A stretch of DNA of 64,000 bases from NCBI GenBank assembly GCA_965200775.1, contig OZ241383.1, forward strand, positions 868,001-932,000, given 5' to 3'. This document shows positions 47,656 through 55,930 of this stretch, piece after piece (position 1 is the stretch's first letter; every line of letters begins with the position of its first letter). The notes under the pieces were generated by a model. It was not told the origin of the DNA and did no database searches. It was given only the letters and a program-made list of their open reading frames with translations. Made by a program: the position numbers and the translations under genes. This DNA is from Poriferisocius sp965200775 (GTDB lineage Bacteria; Actinomycetota; Acidimicrobiia; Acidimicrobiales; Bin134).

Positions 47656-49242
47656 TCACCCAGACCCGGACCTGAAATAAGTCATATCCCCCAGTTTGGC
47701 TTGCCTCAGCGACTCCGCGATGCTGCGACCCCAGCACTCGACTTCACCTGTGATACGAACCCCGCAAGAATCCCACTGGGCAGCAGCCACAGAAACGAAG
47801 GCACCTTCCGGGGCATCAGTTTGACCGTACCGGTTGACACCCCAACATTCGATGGCAGCATCGGTTCTCAGAGCACAAAGATGCTCATCCCCGGCAGAGA
47901 CTTCAACGACTGGAGCAGGGGACCACTCGTCGATACCAACTTCAGCAGCCCAGCCACCAGTCACGCATTCCAAAGCATTGAAGTCGACACGAATGCCGCA
48001 CACTATGTCCGAACCACCGAATATTGACGACATTGGCATCCCAAGGAATGGCTCTTCGTAGAAACCATCCCAATACCCCCAAGTGTTACAAACCACAGAA
48101 CCATCGGCACGTAATCCGCAAACCGCCCGATCCGTTACGGCTACATCAACAAACTGCCCAGGTGGGCCCACGTATGCGTCCACGAAAAGATGCTTGTAGT
48201 CCGGATGGGTTTCTTGTTCGGGCCAACACTCGATGGCGCTGTTATCGGAACGAATCCCGCAAGTGAAATCTTGTACGGTCGAAGTTTCCCAGGTATCAAA
48301 AGGAACTTCAGCAAGGTTCACATCGTAAAGCCCGGACTCGGACAAGAACTCTGCTACACCGAAGCAGGCGATACTCCCATCAACACGCACCCCGCAAACA
48401 CCCTGAGGTACCCTCTTCAATCCTGTGAAAATTCCTTCAGAAGGAACAAAGTCAGGAGTCATCCCCCAACCCCAGCAATCAATGGCCTGATCCACACGAA
48501 GCCCGCAAGCCATCAAATTGAACGCAGCGACCTGCGTATATCCCTCCGACGGCATCGGCACCTGCGCTTCTTCAGTCGGTTCGGGAATCGGCTCCAATGT
48601 CGGTTCCGGAGTTGGAACAGGTGTGGGTGGTTCGGTTGGAACAGGTGTGGGTGGTTCGGTTGGAACAGGTGTCGGTGGTTCGGTTGGAACAGGTGTCGGT
48701 GGTTCGGTAGGAACAGGTGTCGGTTCCGGAGTTAAAACTGGTGTGGGTGGTTCGGTAGGTTCTGGTGTTGGTGGTTCGGTAGGTTCTGGTGTTGGTGGTT
48801 CGGTAGGTTCTGGTGTTGGTGGTTCGGTAGGTTCTGGTGTTGGTGGTTCGGTAGGAACAGGTGTCGGCTCCGGCTCCGGTTCTGGTGTTGGGTCCGGTAT
48901 TGGCGCTTCGGTAGGGGCAGATGTGGGTTCGGGTGTTGCCTCTAGCATCATTTCAGATGTCGGTTCGACATTAGTTGGTTGCTCCGTCGGTTCCAATTCA
49001 GATATTTCTACTTGTTCTGTCGGTTCCACAGCGTCCATATCCATCGTCGGCGCAGGTTCCGGCGCTTCTGTCACCGTCGGAACCGATGTGACAACCGGTT
49101 CAGGTTCGGCTGTGCCACTGTCACCGCCTCCGCAAGCAGCGGCGAACAGCGCTACTACTGTCAGCACAGCAAACAAGCCCAACACGATGGTGGGCTTGCT
49201 GCTGCCGAGAAACAGAGTCCGGTTCTTCCTATTAGTGCTCAT
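47656..49242 (-). CDS. Stalked lipoprotein with RCC1-like repeat domain
   Basis: A 528-residue secreted lipoprotein. The N-terminus has a signal peptide with hydrophobic core (TIVLGLFAVLTVVALFAAAC) and a lipobox cysteine at residue 37 followed by GGG. Residues 40-225 form a Glu/Pro/Thr stalk with PTEPPTPE and PTEPPTPV repeats. From about 235 to the end are RCC1-like repeats such as ACGLRVDQAIDCWG, VCGVRVDGSIACFG and LCALRTDAAIECWG, whose paired cysteines may form disulfides in a beta-propeller. It would be lipidated, cut by LspA and displayed on the cell surface. It is the only intact member of its type here; a truncated copy lies at 43.2-44.0 kb. Ligand unknown. Confidence 0.85.
   Translation of the reverse strand: MSTNRKNRTLFLGSSKPTIVLGLFAVLTVVALFAAACGGGDSGTAEPEPVVTSVPTVTEAPEPAPTMDMDAVEPTEQVEISELEPTEQPTNVEPTSEMMLEATPEPTSAPTEAPIPDPTPEPEPEPTPVPTEPPTPEPTEPPTPEPTEPPTPEPTEPPTPEPTEPPTPVLTPEPTPVPTEPPTPVPTEPPTPVPTEPPTPVPTEPPTPVPTPEPTLEPIPEPTEEAQVPMPSEGYTQVAAFNLMACGLRVDQAIDCWGWGMTPDFVPSEGIFTGLKRVPQGVCGVRVDGSIACFGVAEFLSESGLYDVNLAEVPFDTWETSTVQDFTCGIRSDNSAIECWPEQETHPDYKHLFVDAYVGPPGQFVDVAVTDRAVCGLRADGSVVCNTWGYWDGFYEEPFLGMPMSSIFGGSDIVCGIRVDFNALECVTGGWAAEVGIDEWSPAPVVEVSAGDEHLCALRTDAAIECWGVNRYGQTDAPEGAFVSVAAAQWDSCGVRITGEVECWGRSIAESLRQAKLGDMTYFRSGSG
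48575..48905 (-). repeat. 24-base tandem repeats coding the lipoprotein stalk
   Basis: The stalk of the RCC1-like lipoprotein is coded by two blocks of near-identical 24-base units, about four PTEPPTPV units and about four PTEPPTPE units, separated by PVLTPEP coding. The unit is a multiple of three, so slippage would change stalk length and keep the frame. Confidence 0.85.
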
Positions 49243-49305
49243 AAGCGTGAAACTATAGTCGATGCCAAGTGTTCGCGCGGTTGAGGCAGGCCGGTGCCGG
49301 TCGGT

Positions 49306-50880
49306 TTAGGGACCTTCGGGCTGGGTTGCCCAGTACGGCGAGCGAAGGGCCTGTTTGTTGATCTTGCCCATGGCCGTGCGGCCCAACTGCCGCTCGGTGA
49401 TGAAGCCCACCGATCGGGGGCACTTGTAGTGGGCGATCCGGTCTCGGCAGAAGGCGATGACCTCGGCCTCGGAGAGGGTCGGGTGGCCGTCGGCAGGCAC
49501 CACCAGGGCTTTGAGCTGCTCGCCCATCTCCTCGTCGGGCACGCCGATACAGGCCACATCGTCCACTCCGGGATGCTCCATGAGCACCTGTTCGGCCTCG
49601 GCTGGGTAGATGTTCACACCTCCCGACACCACCATGTCGGAGAACCGATCGGTCAGGTAGAGGAACCCGTCGTCGTCCACATAGCCGATCTCGCCCAGGG
49701 TGAACACGCCCGGCCGAAGGTGAGCAGCCGCAGTCTTCTCCGGGGCGTTGCGGTAGCGGATACCCCGCCCGCTGCCGTCGATGAAGTACACCCGGCCCTC
49801 GTGGTTGAGAGGCAGCTCGTTACCGTCCTCGTCCACGATGTGTACCTCGAAGGGGGGAACCGGCCGCCCCACCGATCCGGGATGGGCCAGCCAGTCATCG
49901 GAATTGATGTGGCATGAGCCGCCCACCTCGGTGGATCCGTAGCCCTCGAACACGATGGGCCCGAGCCAGTCGATAACGGCCCGCTTCACCGACACCGGGC
50001 ACGGCGCCCCGCTGTGTACCACCGACACCAGGCTGTCGGTGCGATAGCGGTTGCGGACCTCGTCGGGCAAGGCCAGCAGCTTTATGAAGTGGGTGGGTAC
50101 CATGAAGGTCGCCCGGATCCGGTAGCGGTCGATTGCCTCCAGGGTGGCCTCGGCGTCGAACCGACCCATCACCACCACCGGGGCGCCGCCGATGAGATTG
50201 CGGGTGGCCGCGAAGGGCCCCGCATGGTAGAGCGGTCCCACCACAAGATGGGTGCCGATGGCGGCGTTGGGGGTGACACAGGAGGCGGCGTACTCGGCCA
50301 CCGTCGCACCGCCCCGGTACAGGCCGGGGGGTGCCTCCACCCCCTTGGGACGGCCGGTGGTGCCCGAGGTGTAGAAGAGGTGGGGGAGTGGAGGTATGTC
50401 GGTGGGGGGCGGTTCGGCGCCGACTCGTGCCAGGCCGTCCTCCCAGGAGAGAACCCCGTCCCGGTCGGGGTCGTGGTCGGTGTACCGCCATCCCATCACC
50501 GTGACGGTTTGGGGGCCGGGCTTGCCGGACACAGCGGAGGCGGCCAACACCGCCCGCTCGGCGGTCTCGGGGCCAACCAGCAGCACCGCCGAGGCCGAGT
50601 CCTCCAGGATGTAGGACAGCTCGTCGGGAGTCAGATGGAAGTTGGCCGGCACCACCGACGCCCCGGCCAGCGCAGCCGCAACGTAGGCGATAACCGTTTC
50701 GGCCGAGTTCTCGGCGAACACCGTGAGCCGCTGCTCCGGCCCCAGATCGAGCGACCTGAGCAGGTTGACCGCTCGGTTCATAACCCCATCCAGCTCCAAC
50801 CACCCCAGAGTGGTGCGCTGGTCGGCGAGCGCCAAGCGGTTGGGATCGCCATCGGGGATGTGCCGGGACAGAAGCGACAT
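49306..50880 (-). CDS. AMP-dependent acyl-CoA synthetase/ligase
   Basis: A 524-residue member of the ANL superfamily that activates a carboxylic acid with ATP and transfers it to CoA. The ATP motif YTSGTTGRPKGV, the later GYGSTEVGG, the hinge TDRFSDMVVSGGVNIYPAE and a near-C-terminal lysine in RTAMGKINKQAL are present, in the normal order. Such ligases act on fatty, aromatic or steroid acids; which one is not visible. It returns the composition to that of the core genome, immediately after the AT-rich island. Confidence 0.88.
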   Translation of the reverse strand: MSLLSRHIPDGDPNRLALADQRTTLGWLELDGVMNRAVNLLRSLDLGPEQRLTVFAENSAETVIAYVAAALAGASVVPANFHLTPDELSYILEDSASAVLLVGPETAERAVLAASAVSGKPGPQTVTVMGWRYTDHDPDRDGVLSWEDGLARVGAEPPPTDIPPLPHLFYTSGTTGRPKGVEAPPGLYRGGATVAEYAASCVTPNAAIGTHLVVGPLYHAGPFAATRNLIGGAPVVVMGRFDAEATLEAIDRYRIRATFMVPTHFIKLLALPDEVRNRYRTDSLVSVVHSGAPCPVSVKRAVIDWLGPIVFEGYGSTEVGGSCHINSDDWLAHPGSVGRPVPPFEVHIVDEDGNELPLNHEGRVYFIDGSGRGIRYRNAPEKTAAAHLRPGVFTLGEIGYVDDDGFLYLTDRFSDMVVSGGVNIYPAEAEQVLMEHPGVDDVACIGVPDEEMGEQLKALVVPADGHPTLSEAEVIAFCRDRIAHYKCPRSVGFITERQLGRTAMGKINKQALRSPYWATQPEGP

Positions 50881-50910
50881 TTGTGGATCCCCGACTGGCC
50901 CTGGCTTCGC

Positions 50911-51627
50911 CTAGCCGGATCGGGTGGCGGTGATCAGTTGGGCGATGCCGCCCGATAGCAGGGTCCGGTTGACCTCGTCGAACCCCTGCCGGGCCAGGAG
51001 GTTGAGCATCTCGTCGACGGGGGGCAGGTAGGCCACCGACCGGGGTAGGTACTTGTAGGCGTCCCTGTCCGAGAGCAGCCCGCCGACCAGAGGGATCACC
51101 TTGCGGAAGTACACCCAGTGCCCGGCTCGCAGGACCGGGTTGGAGGGCTCGGCCACCTCCAGCAGCGAGACCCGCCCTCCTGGGCGCACCACCCGGGCCA
51201 GTTCGGCGAACAACCCCTCCAGGTCCATCACGTTGCGCAGGGCGAACCCGCAGGTTATGCCGTCGGCCCGCCCGTCCGGGGTGGGGAGGCGCAGAGCGTC
51301 GCCCAGCACCAGAGGGGCGTGCATCCGGGCCGATGCGTTGTGCTTGGCCGCTTCCCGCAGCATCCCCGGCGACAGGTCGAAACCTACCGGGCTGAGGCCG
51401 GCGGCCTCCAGGTCGAGGCACAGGTCGCCGGTGCCGCAGGCCAGGTCGTATACAAGCCCCCCGGCGGGTAGCCGCAGCTCCCTCACCGCCCGCCTCCGCC
51501 ACTGTCGGTCCATGCCGAAGGTGAGCAGACGGTTGAGTAGGTCGTAGCGAGGGGCGATGGTGTCGAACAGCGACCGCACCGCGGCCACCTTGGCTTGTCC
51601 ATGGGGCAGGCTCACCGTTGATCCCAT
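50911..51627 (-). CDS. menG: Demethylmenaquinone methyltransferase
   Basis: UbiE/MenG-family SAM-dependent C-methyltransferase of 238 residues, catalysing the last step of menaquinone synthesis. The start VRSLFDTIAPRYDLLNRLLTFGMDRQWRR, the SAM loop VYDLACGTGDL, CGFALRNVMDLEGLFAELARVVRPGG and a C-terminal GGIAQLITATR are diagnostic. Together with menA it shows that menaquinone is made. Its start overlaps the end of the acetyltransferase gene by 16 bases. A ubiquinone role is unlikely in an actinobacterium. Confidence 0.92.
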   Translation of the reverse strand: MGSTVSLPHGQAKVAAVRSLFDTIAPRYDLLNRLLTFGMDRQWRRRAVRELRLPAGGLVYDLACGTGDLCLDLEAAGLSPVGFDLSPGMLREAAKHNASARMHAPLVLGDALRLPTPDGRADGITCGFALRNVMDLEGLFAELARVVRPGGRVSLLEVAEPSNPVLRAGHWVYFRKVIPLVGGLLSDRDAYKYLPRSVAYLPPVDEMLNLLARQGFDEVNRTLLSGGIAQLITATRSG

Positions 51628-52319
51628 CGGTAGGCCCGGTTGGTGGAGTGGTGATCAAAACCCAGGCCGAAGTAGGTGGCCACCGCGGGGTGGTTGTCCG
51701 CCTCCACGTACAGGAACCCCACGGTGAGCCCGTGGTCGGCCAGATGGTCCAACCCGGCCAGGGTCATCGGCTTGCCCAACCCCTGGCCGTGAAAGTCGGG
51801 ATCCACGGCGATGGCGTAGATCTCGCCTCCCGGTGGGGTCTCGTCGGGGTGAACCTTGGTCCAGCAGAAGCCGACTATGCGCCCGTCCCGCTCGTGGAGC
51901 CGGAACCCCTGGGCGTCGAACCAGGGCTCGGCCATCCGATCGGCCAGGTCGTCGACAGTCATTCCTCCCTGTTCGGGATGCCAGTGGAAGGCCCGATTGT
52001 TCACCGCCAGGAAGGCATCGTTGTCGGTGCCGGGCACGAAGGCCCTGGTTGCCAGAGTGGAGCGGTCGGCGGGCAAGGGCCGCTGCATTCGCCACAGATC
52101 ACGGTAGGGCCGGAAGCCGAGTTTGGCTGCGAACTCGTTGTCGCTCTCGTCGGCTCGTTCGATCCAGAGCTGTACCGGCCCGGCAGGGTTGGCACTGTCG
52201 AGAAGAGCCTGGATTTGGGCAGAGGCGGTCTCGTCCCGGGGCTGGTCGGCTCCCACGGTTAGCGACAAGGCGAACTCACCACGATCAGGTCGTTCCACGG
52301 TCAGGGACACGACGGCCAC
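51612..52319 (-). CDS. mshD: Mycothiol-synthase-like GNAT acetyltransferase
   Basis: A 235-residue protein whose C-terminal GNAT domain closely follows mycothiol synthase MshD: FLAVNNRAFHWHPEQGGMTVDDL, FCWTKVHPDETPPGGEIYAIAVDPDFHGQGLGKPMTLAGLDHL and FLYVEADNHPAVATYFGLGF. MshD acetylates cysteinyl-glucosaminyl-inositol to give mycothiol, the main thiol of actinobacteria. MshD normally has two GNAT domains in about 300 residues; here the N-terminal one is short (about 110 residues) and poorly conserved. GTG start with complement at 52317-52319 is chosen, but the start is not certain. Confidence 0.75.
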   Translation of the reverse strand: MAVVSLTVERPDRGEFALSLTVGADQPRDETASAQIQALLDSANPAGPVQLWIERADESDNEFAAKLGFRPYRDLWRMQRPLPADRSTLATRAFVPGTDNDAFLAVNNRAFHWHPEQGGMTVDDLADRMAEPWFDAQGFRLHERDGRIVGFCWTKVHPDETPPGGEIYAIAVDPDFHGQGLGKPMTLAGLDHLADHGLTVGFLYVEADNHPAVATYFGLGFDHHSTNRAYRWDQR

Positions 52320-52375
52320 GCTAGCGGTTGCCTCAAGGAGGATTATCAGCCACGCCGTCGGCCCCAACCATCAGG

Positions 52376-52447
52376 CCCAACCATTCGCCATGACCGTCGG
52401 CCTCAACCGTCCGCGTCAACCACCGGCCCCAACCATTCGCCATGACC
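52376..52447 (+). repeat. Direct repeat in the mshD-nth gap
   Basis: CCCAACCATTCGCCATGACC is found twice exactly (52376-52395 and 52428-52447), and shorter partial copies of the same CCCCAACCA/CGTCGGCC words lie around it at 52340-52420. The array fills the divergent gap between the mshD-like and nth genes. Confidence 0.75.
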
Positions 52448-52483
52448 ATCGGCTCTGGAGCCGGATCGCTTACCATCCCGTCC

Positions 52484-53128
52484 ATGGCCAAGCCCCGCAC
52501 GCCCAAGGGCCGGGCGAGACGAACCAACGAGCTGCTGACCGAGGAGTACCCGGATGCGGAGTGCGAGCTGGATCACGCAGACCCGTTCCAACTTCTGGTG
52601 GCCACCATCTTGTCGGCCCAATGCACCGACAAGCGGGTCAACATGGTCACCCCGGCGCTGTTCGAGGCGTATCCCACCGCCGCCGACCTGGCCGGAGCGC
52701 CCCTCACGCATGTGGAGGAGCTGGTTAGGTCAACCGGCTTCTACGCCAACAAGGCCCGCAACATTGTGGGCATGGCCCAGGGCTTGGTGGACCGGTTCGA
52801 CGGCCAGGTGCCCGGAAAACTCTCCGAACTGGTGAGCCTTCCCGGTGTGGGCCGCAAAACAGCCAACGTGGTGCGCAGTGTGGCTCTGGGACTGCCGGGA
52901 TTGCCGGTGGACACCCACGTGTTGCGCCTTACCCGGTTGCTGGGGATCACCGAGCAGAAGGACCCGGTGAAGGTCGAACTGGAGCTGAACCCCATGGTGC
53001 CGGCCGCCGAGCGGGGCGACTTCTCCATGCGGCTGATCCTCCACGGCCGGCGGGTATGCATCGCTCGCCGCCCCCAGTGCCACGAATGCGTGCTGGCCGA
53101 TTTCTGCCCCTCCGCCGGTATCTCCTAG
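52484..53128 (+). CDS. nth: Endonuclease III
   Basis: DNA glycosylase and AP lyase of 214 residues that removes oxidised pyrimidines. The hairpin LPGVGRKTANVV carries the catalytic lysine, VDTHVLRLTRLLG supplies the catalytic aspartate, and the C-terminal C-x6-C-x2-C-x5-C set (CIARRPQCHECVLADFC) binds a 4Fe-4S cluster. ATG at 52484 gives MAKPRTPKGRARRTNELL, typical for actinobacterial Nth; an upstream ATG lies inside the direct repeat and was not used. Confidence 0.93.
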   Translation: MAKPRTPKGRARRTNELLTEEYPDAECELDHADPFQLLVATILSAQCTDKRVNMVTPALFEAYPTAADLAGAPLTHVEELVRSTGFYANKARNIVGMAQGLVDRFDGQVPGKLSELVSLPGVGRKTANVVRSVALGLPGLPVDTHVLRLTRLLGITEQKDPVKVELELNPMVPAAERGDFSMRLILHGRRVCIARRPQCHECVLADFCPSAGIS

Positions 53129-53182
53129 CCAGGTATCTGCCGGCCGGGTTCTTGCCTTCGGCCGGTATCTGGTAGTTGCCGC

Positions 53183-54160
53183 TCAGCTGTCTTCGGCTAA
53201 GGCGGGCATGACCTTGTCCACCACCAGCTCCAGGCTCTCCCATCCGATGGCCGGGTCGATGCCCCCGCACAACGGGTGAAGGGTGGCGGCCCCCTTGGTG
53301 CGGACCAGCTCCACGCACTGGTCGGGGGTGACCACCGCGTACTGGTCGGTGGCCTTCAGGTCGTCCACCTCGTCGGCCTCCACATGCCAGCCCGACCGCT
53401 GATCGGGGTACTGCCAGCTTGCGTAGGCCTGAGCGTCGTAGAGCAGGTTGGGTCCGATTCGGTCCCATAGGGCGTCGGGGTCCTCGGTGACCAGCACCAG
53501 CCCGGGCCCGTCGGGAGCCATCGCGAACGCCCCCTCGTGGCCGACCTGGGCCGCTTCGCTGTAGTAGAGGTTCACCAGCTCCTGATCGCCTATCGGCGGC
53601 ATGTAGGGCAGCTTCAGCCGGGCCGCTCGCCGGGCCGAGGCCGGCACCGATCCTCCCACCATCAGCATGGGATGGGGTTGGGTGACCGGTTTGGGGGTGA
53701 TCCAGGCGGTGCGGCCCTGGTAGTCGAACGGCTCCCCTGTCCACGCCTTTTGCATGACCAGGATGGCTTCCTCGGTGTCGCGGCCCCGGCGGGTGCGGTC
53801 CTTGCCGAACATCTCGAACTCCGACTCCCGGTAGCCCAGCCCGATGATGGTGATGAGCCGTCCCGGTGCCATGAGGTCGATGGTGGCTATGTCCTCGGCC
53901 ACCCGTAGCGGATCGTGGTAGGGGAGCAGGAGGGCCGAAATCGTACACATCAGGTTGTCGGTGGCCCCCAGGATGGCTGCCGAAATGGCCAGCGGCGACG
54001 ACATGAACCCGTCCTCGGTGCCGTGGTGCTCGCTGGTGATCGCACCGGCGAAGCCTCGGCTGTCCGCCCACTTGACCATCTCCAGCATGGTCCGGTATTG
54101 CTCGCCGTGGGTTACCTCGACAAACGGCGGGGTCCGCAGGTCAAAACGCAGATTGAACAT
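53183..54160 (-). CDS. LLM-class (luciferase-like, F420-type) oxidoreductase
   Basis: A 325-residue luciferase-like monooxygenase-family protein. The barrel start FRFDLRT-like segment, WADSRGFAGAITSEHHGTEDGFMSSPL, MCTISALLLPYHDPLRVAEDIATIDLMAPGRLITIIGLGYRESEFEMFG and VGGSVPASARRAARL are typical. In high-GC actinobacteria most of these use coenzyme F420, less often FMN; cofactor and substrate are inferred only. A GGGAGAGGAA ribosome-binding site directly precedes the ATG. Confidence 0.85.
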   Translation of the reverse strand: MFNLRFDLRTPPFVEVTHGEQYRTMLEMVKWADSRGFAGAITSEHHGTEDGFMSSPLAISAAILGATDNLMCTISALLLPYHDPLRVAEDIATIDLMAPGRLITIIGLGYRESEFEMFGKDRTRRGRDTEEAILVMQKAWTGEPFDYQGRTAWITPKPVTQPHPMLMVGGSVPASARRAARLKLPYMPPIGDQELVNLYYSEAAQVGHEGAFAMAPDGPGLVLVTEDPDALWDRIGPNLLYDAQAYASWQYPDQRSGWHVEADEVDDLKATDQYAVVTPDQCVELVRTKGAATLHPLCGGIDPAIGWESLELVVDKVMPALAEDS

Positions 54161-54271
54161 TTCCTCTCCCGGTCGGCTCGAAGGGTGTCCGCCTTAGGCT
54201 TGCAGATTTGCCAGCCAAATTGCAGGCCGAGCCTGGCTTGCCGATTCTCGGCTGGGGGTTTGCAGGCCGGT

Positions 54272-54475
54272 TTACAGGCTGCGGGTGAGGCGGTCGAGAC
54301 GGCGTGTCGCACCCCGAAGGCCCCGCTCCACCTCGTAGAGCTCGAACGACACGTCCTCCCGGTCGGTGCCCTCGTAGCGGCGGGCCACATCCGCCACCCG
54401 CCCGCCGAGTTCCCGGATCACGCTGGACAGCGAGCTGAGCTCGGCGGCGTCTGCTGCGGTTGTGTCGTTGTTCAC
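54272..54475 (-). CDS. Small conserved-looking hypothetical protein (67 aa)
   Basis: A short helical protein with charged heptad-like spacing (LSSVIRELGGRVADVARRYEG, then VSFELYEVERGLRGATRRLDRL), so possibly a coiled coil. It is divergent from hisD, with 71 bases between the starts. Family not recognised. The 111-base gap downstream holds imperfect repeats of TTGCAGGCCG type. Confidence 0.55.
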   Translation of the reverse strand: MNNDTTAADAAELSSLSSVIRELGGRVADVARRYEGTDREDVSFELYEVERGLRGATRRLDRLTRSL

Positions 54476-54546
54476 CCTCAGTTTCTACCGCACCAACCGC
54501 CAAAACCTTCGTTTCCGGTTTGGCCCGGCCGGTAGCGTTGCAGGTC

Positions 54547-55854
54547 GTGGCCGCACCGCTACTTGAACGTTTGGATCTCCGGGGCCGTAGCGACATTGCC
54601 GCCGGCCTGCCCAGGCCCGAACCAGTTTCTGAGGGTTCGGTGTCCGCTGTCCGGGAGATCATCGAAGCGGTGCGGACCGAAGGTGATGCCGCTGTGGCCC
54701 GCTACACCGAACGGTTCGACGGGTGCATGCCCCCAACGTGGCGGGTTTCGGCTGCCGAGATCGCCGAGGCCCGAGAACGGATCGACCGAGACTTGCGGGC
54801 TGCCTTTGAAGTTGCCGCCGACTCGATCACCCGGTTTCACGCCTCCCAGCGCACCCCCGAACACGATCACCGCAGCCGGGGCATCTCCATCTCGAGCTGG
54901 GACCAGCCGGTGAGCCGAGCAGGCTGCTACGTGCCCGGCGGTCGGGCTGCCTATCCGTCCACCGTGCTGATGACCGCGCTGCCCGCTCGGGTGGCCGGGG
55001 TGGGCCAGGTGGCGCTGTGTGTGCCCCCCGGTCCCGACGGTCGGGTGGCCGACGTAACCCTGGCGGCCGCCGCGGTGGCCGGAGTGGACGAGGTGTACGC
55101 GGTGGGCGGGGCCCAGGCCATTGCCGCTTTGGCTTTCGGTACCGAGTCGGTGGCCCCGGTGGATGTGATCGTGGGACCGGGAAACGTGTTCGTGGCCATC
55201 GCCAAGCAGCTCGTGACCGGCGTGGTTGGCGTGCCCGCCGCATTCGCCGGACCCTCCGAGGTGGTGGTGGTGGCCGACGACACCACCCCGCCCGACTACG
55301 CCGCCATAGACCTCATCGTGCAGGCCGAACACGGCCCAGATGGTCTGGCATGGCTCATCACCTGGGACACCGATACCGCCGACAGGGTGGATACCGCTCT
55401 GGCCCACCAGTTGGAGTCGGCCCCCCGGCGGGACGACATCGCCGCCACGTTCGCGTCCAACGGGTACACGGTGGTGGTGGACGGCCCCGAGGGTGCTGCC
55501 GAAGCGGTGAACTTCATCGCCCCCGAGCACCTCCAGGTGATGACCGCCGACCCCGATGCGGTGATCGCCGGGGTACGCAACGCCGGTGCCATCTTCCGGG
55601 GCGTGCTTTCGCCGGCTTCGCTCGGCGACTACGTGGCCGGGCCGTCCCACGTGCTACCCACCAACGGCACCGCCCGCTTCGCCGGGGCCCTCAGCACCAA
55701 AGACTTCACCAAACCAATGCACGTGATCACCGCCGACCGGGACGGGTTGTCGGAGGTGGGCCCCCACGTGGCCACCATCGCCACCGCCGAGGGGCTCTAT
55801 GCCCACGCCCAGTCGATCCACCAGCGCGGTATCGGAACCGAGGCCCGTCCATGA
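54547..55854 (+). CDS. hisD: Histidinol dehydrogenase
   Basis: First gene of the histidine operon. The 435-residue, zinc- and NAD-dependent enzyme oxidises histidinol to histidine in two steps. Motifs include GCYVPGGRAAYPSTVLM, YAVGGAQAIAALAFGTESV, VGPGNVFVAIAKQ, PSEVVVVADD, QAEHGPDG and SLGDYVAGPSHVLPTNGTARF with zinc ligands. GTG at 54547 is taken, as it gives MAAPLLERLDLRG; a TTG nine bases upstream is possible. The stop lies in the first copy of a threefold tandem repeat. Confidence 0.92.
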   Translation: MAAPLLERLDLRGRSDIAAGLPRPEPVSEGSVSAVREIIEAVRTEGDAAVARYTERFDGCMPPTWRVSAAEIAEARERIDRDLRAAFEVAADSITRFHASQRTPEHDHRSRGISISSWDQPVSRAGCYVPGGRAAYPSTVLMTALPARVAGVGQVALCVPPGPDGRVADVTLAAAAVAGVDEVYAVGGAQAIAALAFGTESVAPVDVIVGPGNVFVAIAKQLVTGVVGVPAAFAGPSEVVVVADDTTPPDYAAIDLIVQAEHGPDGLAWLITWDTDTADRVDTALAHQLESAPRRDDIAATFASNGYTVVVDGPEGAAEAVNFIAPEHLQVMTADPDAVIAGVRNAGAIFRGVLSPASLGDYVAGPSHVLPTNGTARFAGALSTKDFTKPMHVITADRDGLSEVGPHVATIATAEGLYAHAQSIHQRGIGTEARP

Positions 55855-55892
55855 GCCCCGCACGGACACCGGGAAACGAGGCCCGTCCATGA
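55851..55892 (+). CDS. Mini-ORF 1 between hisD and hisC (13 aa)
   Basis: Starts in the hisD stop (ATGA overlap) and codes MSPARTPGNEARP, ending in a TGA that overlaps the next ATG. It results from the 38-base duplication. No function is claimed, but ribosomes re-initiating after hisD would be expected to translate it before reaching hisC. Confidence 0.45.
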   Translation: MSPARTPGNEARP

Positions 55893-55930
55893 GCCCCGCA
55901 CGGACACCGGGAAACGAGGCCCGTCCATGA
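55889..55930 (+). CDS. Mini-ORF 2 between hisD and hisC (13 aa)
   Basis: Second copy, coding the same 13 residues as mini-ORF 1. Its ATG overlaps the stop of mini-ORF 1, and its TGA overlaps the hisC ATG at 55927. It forms the second step of a stop-start cascade. Confidence 0.45.
   Translation: MSPARTPGNEARP

Noticed and set aside
48518..49258. Rightward frame of Gly-Val-Gly-Ser repeats over the lipoprotein gene
   Set aside because: It is the antisense reading of the Pro-Thr-Glu stalk; the reverse frame has a signal peptide, lipobox and domain.
49895..51658. A 587-codon open frame overlapping the acyl-CoA ligase and menG genes
   Set aside because: It is in another frame of the same strand, rich in Gly/Arg/Pro, and lacks any motif; both overlapped genes are well supported.
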